Positions 1-12,790 of a DNA stretch of 64,000 nt are shown piece after piece. Positions within the stretch are counted from its first letter, which is position 1. Each line of letters starts with the position of its first letter. Source of the DNA: Alisma plantago-aquatica (taxonomy: Eukaryota; Streptophyta; Magnoliopsida; Alismatales; Alismataceae). The notes beneath the pieces are model-generated. The model was not told the DNA's origin, ran no database searches, and saw only the letters and a program-made list of their open reading frames with translations. The position numbers and the translations under genes are program-made. The DNA is taken from the NCBI GenBank assembly GCA_963693085.1, contig OY856409.1, positions 1,165,829,249 through 1,165,893,248 on the forward strand. The letters run 5' to 3'.

Positions 1-1594
1 ATTCCTTGTCCTCAATGTGAGTATATTAGGATAGCTTTGCCCTGATGCCATCCCCTCAAGGGCTAAATTCCACCCTCCTTGGGATTGTTATTCTTGTGTA
101 TTGGAATTGATTGATGGATCTAAATGTTTTAGTAGGCTTACTTAAATGATCACCTCTCTCAGAGTACTTGGTTTACCTAGTGATTGAGATGGGTATCTGG
201 ACTATATAGGTAACCTTATCATGTATAGGAACTACGGTGGCAAAAAACCTAAATCACTACCTATCTTGTTGGGTAGTCTCATGTTTTGTTTAGGATTTGG
301 GATGAGGTAGTGGGGATTATGAGTGAGAATGTTGTGTGAAATGGTGGATGTCATGCTTGGGTAGGTTTTGACTGACTTTTGGCTATGAGAAATATACACC
401 CTTCTCTCTCTCATTGCTTGCATATTAGAGAATACTCACATGACCTTTTAAGTGATAGGAGGATCATAATTCTTTTATAGAAGTTAGTGGATACATGATA
501 GTAATGTATGTTTCAGGTTGTGGAAGGTGTCTGACTTGGTTCTCGGATCGATTTTGGCGCCAATTTTGCATCTTCATTGCCAGTCCTTTATCGTTAAAAC
601 TTATTTTCATTATTAAATCATATGTACAAAAGATTTATTTTCTTTTTATGATCTCATCGATGATTTTCAGAACCAAATCACCACCACAAGTAAGTTGAGT
701 AGTAGAGAAGCTCTTTAGTGAAGTACCCTTAGTTGACGTGTTCAACCCTAATACCCTAGGCCTAAGATTGACATAGCTAGTTTTAAATATATATAAGACC
801 TAGCGGACCCACCCTTTTTCCCCTCTAGGCTATGCCCTAAGTTATAGTTTAAGCCTTTTAAGGGGTGGAGTTCCCGTACGATCTAGTTAATAGGAATAAT
901 CAGGTTAATAATAGCTACAATGAGTAAAACTTGGATAACTCCTAGTAATAATGTCAAACATACGTAGAGGCTACCAAATCGGGAATTCCAGACGAGCCTT
1001 GTTAATCATACCATCCTACATGTTACTTTGATGATTAAAATAGATTTAAAATTTTATCTTGAATTATCCGTAGAGGATGTATTTATGTCTGATAGGGGTA
1101 AAAGTAAAATTTCACATAGAAGATCAAAATAATATTATATACCCCAAATCGCTACTAATTATATGGTAAGGGTGACTTTACAGTAAAGGCTAGGGTGAAC
1201 ACCCTAAGTATGATAGGATTTTTGAATATTTTCCCAGATGACCATAATAAATAGAAGTGAAAGGTAAATGACTACATATCAATCAAAACATGTGTAATGT
1301 AATGTCTAAAGTTAACTCGTGAAGGAAAAATCCAAATAGTTTCATACAACACACTATAGTGTTCATATATGAACGAGAAAATCTGTTGGCACACAAAACC
1401 CTAAATTTACACCTCACCCCTAATATGTCTATTAAAGTATAAATGTTGTCTTAAGTCATGTAACACATCATAATTTGACCCCCTTGATAAAATCTATATA
1501 TAAAATTTGATTTAAGATATAACCCTAATATAGAATGAAAACAAGACATATATGTGTGTGATACATAAAGTGTCTATTATAAACAATTTTGTTA

Positions 1595-1634
1595 ATGATG
1601 TTGATGATGATAATGATGATGATGATGATGATGG
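1595..1634. repeat. GAT/ATG trinucleotide microsatellite
   Basis: Imperfect run of GAT triplets inside the non-coding interior of element D1. The frames through it are low-complexity and not taken as genes. Confidence 0.8.
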
Positions 1635-1904
1635 TGAGTATATGATGAGGATGATGGTGCTGACGATAATGTTGATAAGGAAATTTTCCTTAGTGGTAAT
1701 GATGATAGGAATTATGGTGCTTGAGGATTGATGTTCATACATAAGAGTAAGTTCACCAATATAGCGGTCACAATCTGAATGGTTCTATTGAGGAGTTTGA
1801 ATATGAAGATTGGTTTTCATGCTTAAGTGGAGGAGGATGAGGATCTGAAGAACAAACTAGCACTCAGGGCTAGTGGTGGATGGATTTCGGGGACGCAATC
1901 CTCT

Positions 1905-1919
1905 TTAAGGGGTGGAGTG
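1905..1919 (+). other. Polypurine tract of element D1
   Basis: Purine-rich TTAAGGGGTGGAGTG directly abuts the LTR start TGTAACAT at 1921. In Ty3/gypsy elements this is the primer site for plus-strand DNA synthesis. It fixes the element's orientation (plus) and shows that the following LTR is the 3' one. Confidence 0.7.
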
Positions 1920-1920
1920 T

Positions 1921-4900
1921 TGTAACATACTCGATTCCAGACACATAGGCTAATTTCCCATTCTTCTAGGCCCCTAATTGATTAGTTGGATATCCAAAAT
2001 CCCTTGTACCTTTTCTTTACTTGGCTACCTTTCAATGTCTATATTTTGTTGTAATAGCATAGACCAAACCATATTAGGATCGGATAACCCTAATTGACTC
2101 TTTCGAATCACATGAACATGAAATCTTTGTATGTGATAACCCTAATACTTGAAGGATGAGAATTTGTAGATACTAATATTAAACTATAGCCTCAACCATT
2201 ATTTAACATCCTAGAATAACTGTAGAATATTAGAGTGAGGAAAAGTGGAAGGCTTCACCATAATTGATCATTAGGATATGTTCATTTCATTAAGTGAATG
2301 ATTAATGCACAATGGTAAATTATAGCTAAAGCGACCTCAAAGCCCAAATATAAGCCCATAATCGAGTTCCCCATAGCTTAATTAGTTAACCCTCAAGATT
2401 TGGGGTCATTTGGACATCAAATGCACCCTCAAATAGATCCTAATAAATTATGTATACACTTAACATAAAGTTTGATCGATTATATTTCATTTCATTGGTC
2501 ACGGTCTGACTCTAGTCCTTGGGCCGCTTCTATTCCTATGTGCGGCCGAGTCCGGGTAGCGGGACTCAGTCGTCCCCTACCTCCGTCTTCTGTGTGGTTC
2601 AGAAGGCAGCAGTGTGTGCCTATCACCCGGTCGCCCAGTGATCATACCAACCGCCGATTCATCGCGCTTTCTTCGCCAATATGATCCTCTCGCTCCCTCG
2701 AGTTCAGCAAGCCCTCATACACTACTTGCGGTGCCCTAAAATGGAAACGCCTATTTCTACCTTTCCAGTAGCCGTCGTTGCCTTTTTCCCAACTCACGGA
2801 GCCCTCACTCTAGTGCCTCCACCTCGCGTCACCTGCTCCAGATTCGACCACCGTCGCCCCCTCTTGCGTCCTCTCCCATCAATTGCTGGTGTTGGCACCT
2901 TAGAGCTGCTGCCAGTGCTAGTCTCCTTCTCCGGTGAAGTTGGCGGATAGATGCTAGGATCGCTCTCCTCACCTCAATTACTCACGAGGTAACCATCTAT
3001 GACCCCCGCTCCTTCTGCACATGTGCTCAGTATACCGTTAGATTGTCTCGTCTGCTCAGTTGACAAAACGCCGCTGTGTTTCCCTGTTTCTTACCGCGTG
3101 AGCAGACCTGGAGGTCCCTAACCCCGCCATACTCTCTCTAGCATATACACACCCATGAAACCCTTCCTCTTCCTTACCCATCTCTTATTTTGCCTCCGTT
3201 TTCTCTGGTTTACTCAGTCGTATAGCACCGCCAGTCTCCCTATTTTGCCGCACCGCGGAGAAGTTTCTGTAGGTTCTTGGCCCCAGTAATCCATCCAAAC
3301 CAGTCATGGATGATTGGCGGAGCAAGTGATATCACAATCCACTTATAATGTCTCCCTCACATGATTCTTCTCGCCTTTTCCCCCACCGGAGTCACTGTCA
3401 GGTTCGTCCCTGGCCGTCTCCACCACGAGACTCATCTCGACTCCTGACTACCTCATCACCAGAGCAGTAGCCCGTCAGGTCCGAGGTGAAGAGGGGAGCC
3501 AGTGAGCTATGTGCCCACTCAACTAGAGGCCTGGATCGAAGGTATCCCCTGACCCGAGCTCAATTAGAGGAGCCATGGCACGGGACACAGGGAGCTCAAT
3601 CCCTGGGACGAAAGTCCAGCCTCACCCGTGGAGATGAAATCAATTAATGTGTCCACTAGGGGCATTTTAGTAATTTGCATATTTTTGGCCATCTTTGATC
3701 GTGAATAACGTGAATGTGTATTACTATAGTATTGGGCAATGCTCCGCTTGATATTTGCATTTCATTCGAGGGCATTTTGGTCAATTCACAAGTTTATTTT
3801 CCCATTTAATCAGAAAATGACTTAAACATGTAAAATTCATAAGTAATTATTGGCTTATCTAAATAATACAAATAAATATGTTTTCAAAATCAGAAAAATA
3901 TTCATGATTTATTAGGACAAGTTTCATGCTCAGATTTGCAACTGACAGTAGGGTCGATTTCTAAGTAAGAGATTTAATAAATTTTATATTAATCGAATGC
4001 ACACATATTATGACTAGGTTGAGACAACCCTGACCCTGTGCTTAGGAGGTGTTACTGAATATCTAGGTCTAATCATAAGGTATGTACATTCTCTATTTTA
4101 TTTTGGTCATTATTTGACTAAAACCTAATTTCTTTTAATGAGGCATCTCTTGTAATTTTGTTTCTCTTGCAAATCTAATATTCATGAACATTTCTAATTC
4201 CTAAAATAAATCCATTTTACTGCTGTGATTATTAATTTGACATGACATATGGGTCTTTAGCCCCCTACTGCCTTATTGTCTTTTATTTGATATTGACTAA
4301 AATGATAGTCTTGCCACTCTATTAAATAGCATGTTGCATGTTTGACTAGATTATCTAGAATAGTGGTACTTATGTACAACCATACTTATATAGGGCGTGC
4401 ATATTCCACCCGGGGTGTGCGTTTCCACCCTTGTTTACGTTTAGGCCATGATCCTATGGTGTTATGGCCCTATTTTAGGTATATTTAGTCTACATTGTTA
4501 TGCATGCAAATATTCGTTGTTTTAATATGATTTTGTGGATGATTGTTATGGCAAGACTCTCTTTTATTATCATGTTTGTAAACTAAAATTTTATATGCCT
4601 CATTTCTTTTGTTACTTTTCTCTTGAAATTCCTAATTGCAAATAGCCCCCCTTTTTCTTGTGGGAACATCTTTCTTTTTGCACTTTTAACCCTATATAAT
4701 GCCCAAAGTGTTTTATATATGTGCATACTCAGCCTTTGCTGACCTCTTTATTTGTTTCCTATATTTTGGGTGATGTTCCCTTCCACCCAGGTTTAGGTAC
4801 ATTGGAGGACAAGAGCTCAAAAATATTGCTAATGTGTCATGAACTTAAGGATAACTTGGAATGGCTGAGTTACCCTCTGCTACTGGGATTATTTGTAGTT

Positions 4901-5059
4901 AGTTCAAGTTTTTGTAATATCACCTTTTATGGTGATATGCTATTGTATAATGATACCCATTGTAACTTTGTAATAGTTTTGTTTCCGCTGCTTTATTATT
5001 ACATGGCTCTTGTATTATATCATTTTGAGTGGATCCCCTTTCGGGTCTCACTCTTTACA
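1921..5059 (+). mobile_element. 3' LTR of gypsy element D1 (3.1 kb)
   Basis: Begins TGTAACAT and ends CTTTACA. It is homologous along its length to the solo LTR at 53120-56188, with long near-identical blocks around 4400-4560 and 55440-55600. The same boundaries are seen in both copies, which supports the ends. Immediately after 5059 the sequence becomes the interior of minus-strand element E1, so D1 inserted into E1. A donor-like GAG|GTAACC at 2988/2989 and an acceptor-like CCACCCAG ending at 4790 are both conserved in the solo copy. The short open frames inside, for example 4721-5104, are not credible genes. Confidence 0.8.
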
Positions 5060-5451
5060 GAAACAGATATTATCCATGCATCATATCATCATGTCCTCAC
5101 ATAACTCCTCATTATTATGGAGACACCATAGAGTTTTGATCAATACAAAGTTATTCCATACAAGTTTATCATGGAATGATTCACATGGAACATATACTCC
5201 CATGTTCCTTAGTTAGTTCAACATTTCTTTTTCAAGATCACAATTATATTCTGACATTCATTTGAACTATAAGTCTTTTCATACTTTTATTATGTCATCA
5301 ACACAAGTTTTCCTTATAACTTGCACTAATTATCTCATTAGTTATACATTCTTTTACCATAAAGAATGGTTACTTATCAATCAAGAACTTATCTCAAGGA
5401 TATCTTCAATTGTTATGTTTATGCAAAGCATAAACCCCTAACAAGTGATGT

Positions 5452-5847
5452 TCATACTACATTAGGTAACTGGACTGATTTCACAGTTAACCCTTTTAGG
5501 CAACCATCATAAAATAGCCTGATATTTCTCAGATACCAAAATTCCTTCCCTTGGTATTTACACATGTGTTGGTAACACATTACATCTTCATTTTCCTTTA
5601 TAAGTTGATTTATGAGTAAATCAAATTCCTTTATATATCTATTAAAATGTGGTAGAAATGTCCATGCCACATCTCCTTCTTCTTTAAACTCTGTAGCTTG
5701 TTTCAGAATGACTACTTGATCAGGGTAGTCAAAAAGATAACAATCTAGATATGTCATACTTACCTTGTCTTCAATAAATGAATACCTGGCCAGGGTATTC
5801 AAGAACTGAAATGAGGTAGTATGTATTTGTTTTATATTATGTTTCAT
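5452..5847 (-). CDS. Uncharacterised ORF downstream of gag in gypsy E1
   Basis: 131 codons from an ATG at 5847, on the same strand as gag and beginning about 270 bp after it. I do not recognise a domain. The region around codons 16-60 (LARYSFIEDKVSMTYLD and the following DQVVILKQ) has a clear homologue at 44410-44628 in L1 with LAR, DKVSM, LD and DQVVIL kept. The C-terminal quarter is matched at DNA level by 43725-43900, so in L1 the two halves are separated by about 490 bp that resembles protease-region sequence. A donor-like AAG|GTAAG sits within the conserved segment in E1 and is AAG|GTGAG in L1, so this may be a spliced exon rather than a complete protein. It could also be conserved non-coding retroelement sequence. 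Confidence 0.35.
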   Translation of the reverse strand: MKHNIKQIHTTSFQFLNTLARYSFIEDKVSMTYLDCYLFDYPDQVVILKQATEFKEEGDVAWTFLPHFNRYIKEFDLLINQLIKENEDVMCYQHMCKYQGKEFWYLRNIRLFYDGCLKGLTVKSVQLPNVV

Positions 5848-6121
5848 ACTCTTAACATCGCTTTAATTTTCATTACTAGGTATCTCAAAAGAGAAATTTT
5901 CAAACATATAAGAGAATATTAAACTGAACATAAGTTTTCATCCTCCTTATCTCTTCCTCATATCCTTAAAGGATTATACAGATGACCTAAACAACAACTA
6001 CTTCTCTTATAGTAGGAAATAGAAGGTGGCTCAATATAGAAAGTTCTATCTTGACAAGTCTACCTTTAACAAGATAACTAACATCTTATCTGACCCAAGA
6101 CATGAACTTAGTTGTTATTTA

Positions 6122-7215
6122 TTATTGCCTTTGTCCTCTACTACCAGAAGTAGATGGACCAAACTGTGACACTTGTTTTTGTCCTCCACCATCTGCTCCA
6201 CTGGACTGGGGTCCTTGTGGGTTTTGCAGATTATGCCTTAACTGTTGGGTCATCTCATTGTTTCTCCTTAGACATTGTTGTCTAAAATGTCCTAGTTGTC
6301 CACATTTATGACAAGCTCGACCCCAACTTGATGACCCCTGCATAGGTGCACTATATTGTGGTTGGACTGGTGAAGATTTTAGTTGTCTGCTATCACTACT
6401 CATTAGTCCCTGTGACTGTGTAGACTTTCTTTTGAGGTTTGTCTCATGTTTCTTTATCGTAGATCTTTCTATCCTCCGTATAGACTCCACAAATGTGGCA
6501 AACCTCTCTCTACTTTCTAGGGCAGATGTCGGAATGAACATCTCAGCATTCAATCCTTTCTCAAAATGTCAAATCTTTTCCTCCTCTGTAGTAGCCATCT
6601 GGGGCTAAAATCGTAAAAGTTCCATAAACTTAACCTCATATTCACTTATTGACATGGCTCCCTGTCGTATTTTCTCAAACTGTGAGATCTTTTCATCTAA
6701 ATAAGTCTTTGGAAAATACTTATTGACGAATTCTCGATGGAATTCCTCCCATCCAACCTCTTCATAATTCCTCTTTATTTCTTCTATAGCCCACCAGTGT
6801 CCAACACTACCTTTCAAAAGGTACACCACATGTTTAACTTTGTCAGCCTCTGGGATACTAAGGATCTTAAAGGTTTTTTTTTTAACTCAGTGAGCCAAAG
6901 ATCAGCATCTGCTGGGTTAGATGTTCCAGCATATTCTATGGCTCCTACATGACATAGTCATTCAAAGGTCTTACCAAATCCATATCCCTCATTGGGAGCT
7001 GGTGCCCTAGGTATCGGTGCTGGCATCCGGTATGCTATATACCTCATCGTAGTCATGAGTTGCCCAAAAAGATTATGAACATTTGGGCTTCCTCTCATGA
7101 TTTCATTAACATGAGGATTTTCAGGCACTGGTTCCTCCCTTGCTTGATCCCTTGCACCTCCCACTTATGCAACAACATTGCTCTCAGCAACGTATTCTTC
7201 ATGTCCTTTAGACAT
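6122..7215 (-). pseudogene. Ty3/gypsy gag (broken), element E1
   Basis: Gag forms the capsid and nucleocapsid of the virus-like particle. The frame begins at an ATG at 7215 and is broken by a stop soon after, by a TGA at 6958-6960 (where the E2 relative has an Arg codon), by a probable frameshift at the poly-T run near 6870, and by a stop at 6605-6607. The central capsid-like part contains GHWWAIEE and YFPKTYLDEKISQFEKIRQG, closely matching E2. The last 143 codons hold an intact CCHC zinc knuckle (CHKCGQLGHFRQQC, near 6270-6312) followed by a Gln/Gly/Ser-rich tail. No fused protease follows. Clearly a retrotransposon gag, and not functional as it stands. Confidence 0.85.
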
Positions 7216-7330
7216 CTTTAAGTTATATATCTTCTTTTGCATAAGCAGAAGACACTATAAGATACAATGAAGTACACTTAGAACAGACTCGATACCTTAG
7301 TCCTATGTCTCTGTAGACTCAACGAACCTA

Positions 7331-7344
7331 GAGATCTGATACCA
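7331..7344 (-). other. Primer binding site of E1 (tRNA-iMet type)
   Basis: The minus strand reads TGGTATCAGATCTC next to the LTR end at 7351. It matches the TGGTATCAGAGC site complementary to the 3' end of initiator methionine tRNA, with one change. It marks the 5' LTR as lying to the right. Confidence 0.8.
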
Positions 7345-8149
7345 CTAAATTGTGGCATCCAACTTACAAAACACAGATTAACTAAGCGGAAGCAAATCAT
7401 TTGCAGCGGATTACTAAAAATCACTAAAAATAAAACTTTTTGTAAAGAAATCCAATCATAGGAAATCTTTTCAACAAGAACCATAGAATAACATTTACAT
7501 CCTGTTTCAAAGTACATGTCTTGTACTATCTCTTCTTGAGAAATATATCATCAGCTGTCTTATGATGTTATATACAGACATCATAAAACCTCGAGGCATC
7601 AAGCCAAAACCTCAAATCGATTCATTAAAACACTAACTATAAACTCTGAGGACCTGAGAGTATAGAGACGACACATAGGACTTTTAACTATATGACTTGA
7701 AAGTCAGGATCTCCACCTGAGATCTCACTGCTGTCCAGGCTGTTGCTTTCCTTTTCCTGCAAAAGAGTATCTGCTTCTTTGTCCGTGTCCACCTAAAAAT
7801 GTTGGATCCCACGGGGGTGAGACAATTGTAAATTTCCCCAGCGGGAGATAAAACTCTCCGCCAAAACATTGTTATTTTAGTTTAATGATATAAAACTAGG
7901 TAGAGGATAAGCAGTTTAAAGCATTCTCATCTAAAGCATTGTAACTATTTATGATAGAACAATAGATCAGCTATTCTCTTAATAAAGAATAGTAAGGACA
8001 TGTATATTATCTATTCATCATGTTGTACCATCATGTAACACTCATTATCTTGAAATGTCATCCATGAAACATTCTTGTTTCAACCTATTGGCCTTAGCCA
8101 ATCAGTTAAATAGATCTTGGATTATGCTAGACATGAGAATGTACATCAT

Positions 8150-9000
8150 CATGTCTTACTCAAGCATTGGTTTATACCAATCCTGTATAAACATTCCAGG
8201 CATTGGACTACACCAATCATGTGCAACTAGTATAAGCATTAGATTTATATGATTCCTGTGTATCCAATCCAAGTATTGAACTTATGTCAATCTTGTGTAA
8301 CCATTCCAAGTATTGAACTATGTCAATCTTGTGTAACCATTCCAGGTATTGGGTTATTACTAAGCCTGTATTATTATTCCATGTATTGGGATTTAACCAA
8401 TCCTGTGTTATCATTCTAGGTATTGAACTATGTCAATCCCGTGTAACCATTCCAGGTATTGGGTTATTACCAATAATGTGTTATCATTCCAGGTATTGGG
8501 TTATTACCAATCTTGTGTTATCATTCCAGGTATTGGGTTATTACCAATCATGTGTTATTATTCTAGGTATTGGGATTTAACCAATCCTGTTTTATTATTC
8601 CAGGTATTGAACTATGTCAATCCTGTGTAACCATTCCAGGTATTGGGTTATTACCAATCATGTGTTATCATTCCAGGTATTGGGTTATTACCAATCCTGT
8701 GTTATTATTCCAGGTATTGGGATTTAACCAATCCTGTGTTATTATTCTAGGTATTGAACTATGTCAATCCTGTGTAACCATTCCAGGTATTGGGTTATTA
8801 CCAATCATGTGTTATCATTCCAGGTATTGGGTTATTACCAATCATGTGTTATTATTCCAGGTATTGGGATTTAACTAATCCTGTGCAGTTGTTTTTCCAA
8901 GTATTAGACTATGCTATTCCTGTGCATCTATTCCAGGTATTGAACTATATCAATCCTGTGATATTATTCTAGGTATTGAACTATGTCAATCCTGACAAAC
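8150..9000. repeat. About 37-bp tandem repeat array in the E1 LTR
   Basis: More than 20 imperfect copies of a unit built from CATTCCAGGTATTGGG, TTATTACCAATC and TGTGTTAT or close variants. Two unit types alternate (GGGTTATTACCAATC and GAACTATGTCAATCC). Units are contiguous with no unique spacers, so this is not a CRISPR-like array. The translated frames simply repeat the unit. Confidence 0.9.
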
Positions 9001-9684
9001 CTTTAAAACATTTTGTTACCTCTTACTAGGCAACAACCATCCTCATAGCTCATAAGGCCCATAGAACACCTTGTCACCTCTCATTAGGAAACATCAAACC
9101 ATATGGCTCATAAGGCCATTACACATCTTTAGAATTTAGTCATCTTCATTACTCTTAAAATTATCATTAAATGATTCTCAGTGCAAGGTATGAGTTCATT
9201 TCTCATCCTTATCATGGTATGATTACATCATATTCATTAGTTTGGATTACCCTTATTCTCAAGGTATATTAACATATGCTTATCAAGGTATATCAACTCA
9301 TTACATTTTATTGTAACAATTTACATAACACACTTCATGTGCTTCTTGTCCAAATATATTGGATTTGAGGTGCATCAAGGTATATTAATCCTGGAATGCT
9401 AAAAGTGATATCTATCACATATTGATGTATCACTTTCCTCATCACTTTCAACTTCTTTAAGTTATCAGCTTATCTTGGATTAAGGTATTTCCCATCTTAA
9501 TCCTTTCATCCATTAACCTATCACTCTTACCATGAAGTGCATAGGTCACACATAAGAATGGTCCAACTATCTTTAATGATATGGACTCATTTCAGGTTAA
9601 AGCATTGCTTGCTATAAGGGTATCTACATTCAATCACTTTAGGCATTTCTCCCATAAATGTATTAGTTACCATTCCAATATTAG

Positions 9685-10030
9685 GATTAGGGTTTCCCAT
9701 ACTATCATACTTCATTAGGGTGAGGATGGCATGAAACATCACCCTTCGTTAGGCTTTCTCATCATATTGCCTAAAATTAGGGTTTACTATTCATCCCAAC
9801 AAGGGTTTCTCATGGCATCATCGTCAATTAGGGTTTCTCATGGAGTCAACCTTAATTAGGGTTTCACATGGAATCACCTTCAATTAGGGTTTCTCATTTC
9901 ATATCAATTGGAGATACCCATCCTAATTAGGGTTTCACTCTCCATTCCCATAATTGGGGTTTTACATTATGTTACCCTGAATTAGGATTAGGGTTCATTA
10001 ACCTTATGGATTAGGGTTTCATGATCTCTT
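9685..10030. repeat. ATTAGGGTTT-rich stretch in the E1 LTR
   Basis: Irregularly spaced copies of ATTAGGGTTT(C). The core resembles the plant telomere unit TTTAGGG but the copies are not in tandem. A similar stretch is in the E2 LTR at 18240-18660, so it is an LTR family feature. Confidence 0.75.
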
Positions 10031-10459
10031 TACTAAGGATCATAACCTAATCACCACATGATCAATACTCATGTATGAATTTCCTTTCCAGCATCCTCTC
10101 AACTTGATTAGGTTACATCAACCCTTCAATCAAGTACATACAACTATGGTTAACATAGTGTACTAAGACATTACTCTCATAACCTTTTAGGGTTAATTAA
10201 TCTATAGGTATTGATCATCTAGGTACCTTTGTACCTAACCTTAATAATCATCATTGGATCAATGGATCAATCATCATTTTAATTCTCAAGAGATTAAATC
10301 ACATTGGCCCTCCATTACATGAGGTATCCAAATGAATTGACCAATTGGATCTTCAATTACAATAGGTGTCCAAGTGGATTAACCAATTGAGTCCTCAATT
10401 ACATTAGGTATCCAAAAGGATTAACCATATTGATCCTCAAACAATTTTGATTACTTGGG

Positions 10460-12000
10460 CCCCAAACGGTCTTGGTCTTTTCAAAGTTCAAATGGTTTGA
10501 AACCGTTTGGTAAAGGTGGTGCTTGAAACCGTTTGCTAAATCAAGTACTTGAAACTGTTTGCTAAAGGTGACCCTCAATATCGTTTGCTAAAGGTGACCT
10601 TCAAAATCGTTTCCTAAAGGTGGTCACTTGAAACCCTTTGCTAAAGTACCTTTTTGAAACCGCATGAACTCAACCGGTTTGGGATCGTTTGGTCCCAAAC
10701 GGTCTTGAGACCATTTCGTCCAAACCTCCTCAAAACCGCATGGACCAAAGATGGTCTCAACGACTCCAATCGGTTTAGGGTTCTCAATGTTGATTCCATC
10801 AACCATTGTATTCATGTAACTAATCATCAATTGGACCTATCACCATACTTTTATTGAGTTAAGTAGGTCATCCTTCAAATGATTTGACTCTCAATTGACC
10901 CTCAATTGGTCATCAATTAGGGTTTGAATCAATTGGATTAGGGTTTGGAATGGATGATCCTTCAACATTAATTAATGTGTAACTAGTTACTTTAAAACTA
11001 TTGGACCATCATCCAAATTGAACATGACCTGACCCCAAACGGTATTGAGGTCGTTTGGATGACCTCCAAATGTTCTTGAGACCGTTTTCCCATCTCATCA
11101 CTCAAATTCATGTCATCCATTTAGGGTTTGGATCACTATATTGATCACTAAATCAACATTTGATTGCAAATCAACTTGGTATCTTTAGATCTTCAAACCC
11201 CTAACCATAGTCAACCCTAGACCTCCAAATGGACTTGGGTGACCCCCAAATGGTCTTGGGATCATTTGGATGACCTCCAAATGGTCGTGAGACCGTTTTC
11301 GCATCACATCAACATTAAACATGTCATTCAGTTAAAGTTTGGGTCCTAGGATTGGTCACCAAATCAGCAATTGATTGTACATCAACTTAATATATTTGGA
11401 CCTTCAATTGCTCAACCATACTTAACCCTAGACCTAAAAACGGTCTTGGGTGATCACCAAATGGTCTTGAGACCGTTTGGGTGATCCCCAAACAGTTTTG
11501 AAACTGTTTGGGTCAATCAACCCAAAACATCATCTCAATCACTTGCAAAATCAGCACTTAGCCAATTAGGGTTCATACCATATCTTTGGGTCTTCAAACC
11601 ATTAACCATACTCAACCCTAGACCTCCAAACGGTATTGGGTGACCCCAAAACGGTCTTGAGACCGTTTGGGTGATCCACAAATGGTTTTGAAACCGTTTG
11701 GGCTAATCAACCCAAAATTCCAAATCAATTGATTATGAAATCAACACTTAACTCGATTAGGGTTTTGGTGATTGATGGACCTTCAAGTCATTAACCAATT
11801 GGAACTAATCAATCATAATTGATGGGTCAATAACCTAGATCATTTTAAACAGATCTAAAAATGGTCAACCCTGGTCAACACCACCAAACGGTTTGAAACC
11901 GTTTTGTCTCATGCGGTTTGGTGAAACCGTTTGCTTCCCAAACGGTTTGGGAAACCGTTTGAGCAACCAAAGTAAACCGTTTGCCTTGGATATTTTGGAG
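10460..12000. repeat. Dispersed AAACGGTyTTGAGACCGTTT motifs, E1 LTR
   Basis: Dozens of copies of AAACGGT and its complement ACCGTTT, often paired as an inverted repeat (AAACGGTCTTGAGACCGTTT at about 11640-11680). Spacing is irregular and the sequence between copies is not repeated. The motif recurs at 18995-19620 (E2) and 63340-63471 (H). Confidence 0.85.
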
Positions 12001-12790
12001 AGGTGTGTGCTTACCATATTCAAGCTCTAAACTCATGAAACTTGTTGTGGTTTCCATGGTGATTGCATCAATCCACCAAAACAATTATCATGAATGTGGA
12101 AAATATCATTATTTGATAAGGAATTGATTGCAATAACAAAATCAAGGGTTAGAGTTATAAAAACCACCTCCAATTGAGCTCCAAAGCTCCAAGATCACGG
12201 AAACAATGGTGGATGAAGCTCTTACAACTCCCCCTAGGCTCGTCCTCAAGCTTTTGGTTGAAAAGATTGGCTAGGGTTGAAAAGGAGATCGAAATAAGAA
12301 GAAATCCATAATTTATTTTTGATTTCCACAATGGAATCAAGGTGAAATGGATCAAGAACCTTACCAACAGGTTGGGGGTCGTCCTCCAGGTCCTCCCTAG
12401 CTCCCTTGGTCAGTTTCCAAGCAAGGAGAAGAAGTGCAAACGAAAAAGCCTTTCATTTGGCTTGTAAAGGGTCTTTTTATAAGAAATTCAAGGAGAGAGA
12501 AAGTGTCTTATAAAAATTCATTTAATCCCAAACATGGTGCCGCCTCTTCCCCCTCAACTCCTTGGCCACGAAGCCATCTTGTTTGCCTATTATTCCTCTC
12601 AATTATCCATGATTTAAAGAAAAGCAAATTAAGCACCTCAAATCATATTATACTAATATCCATATGTGAGTGGATATTTCTTTTTCTTATAATAATGTGA
12701 GTGAGTTATCCACTCCCTTGGATATTTTCGTGGCCTAGCAAGAGCACAAAGGTGTTCACACTTAAGAAAATTCAACCATCTCATTTTTGG

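Larger units (their letters stand above)
1..1920 (+). mobile_element. Non-coding 3' internal region of gypsy element D1
   Basis: This stretch precedes the 3' LTR that starts at 1921. I find no convincing coding sequence: the open frames are short and match no retroelement domain I recognise. It ends with a motif typical of chromovirus-type Ty3/gypsy elements just before the 3' LTR, a GGGGACG core followed by an AAGGGG polypurine tract. The element is therefore plus-strand, and its 5' part lies left of the window. At least 1.9 kb without pol remnants before the LTR suggests a non-autonomous or heavily decayed element. Assignment to the same element is inferred from contiguity with the LTR. Confidence 0.5.
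5060..7350 (-). mobile_element. Internal region of gypsy element E1 (gag without recognisable pol)
   Basis: Minus-strand Ty3/gypsy interior between the D1 insertion and the primer binding site at 7331-7344. In transcription order it holds a broken gag (7215-6122), about 270 bp of unassigned sequence, and an ORF conserved in element L1 (5847-5452). No reverse transcriptase, RNase H or integrase signature is visible. The 5060-5900 part is colinear in pieces with 43370-44660 of L1. The interior is truncated or rearranged at its 3' side by D1. Confidence 0.7.
7351..12790 (-). mobile_element. 5' LTR of gypsy element E1 (truncated, over 5.4 kb)
   Basis: The LTR begins next to the primer site with TGTGGCATCC (plus-strand view). 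Colinear landmarks are shared with E2's LTR: a conserved block at 7784-7860, ATTAGGGTTT runs, AAACGGT/ACCGTTT motifs, a GGTGGTTTTTATAAC block near 12146-12168, and a donor-like CTGTTG|GTAAGG at 12365/12364. A TATA-like TTATAAAAAG lies near 12475. By comparison with E2 about 570 bp of the LTR outer end are missing at 12790, where foreign sequence begins. Short open frames inside it are not genes. Confidence 0.75.

Noticed and set aside
2472..2950. Two adjacent plus-strand frames
   Set aside because: They lie within the D1 LTR, the solo copy does not preserve the frames, and no domain is seen.
8150..9000. Regular repeats resembling a CRISPR array
   Set aside because: The units are contiguous variants of each other with no unique spacers, inside a plant LTR.
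9685..10030. Possible interstitial telomere (TTTAGGG)
   Set aside because: The copies are ATTAGGGTTT, dispersed and not in tandem, and occur at the same place in two related LTRs.
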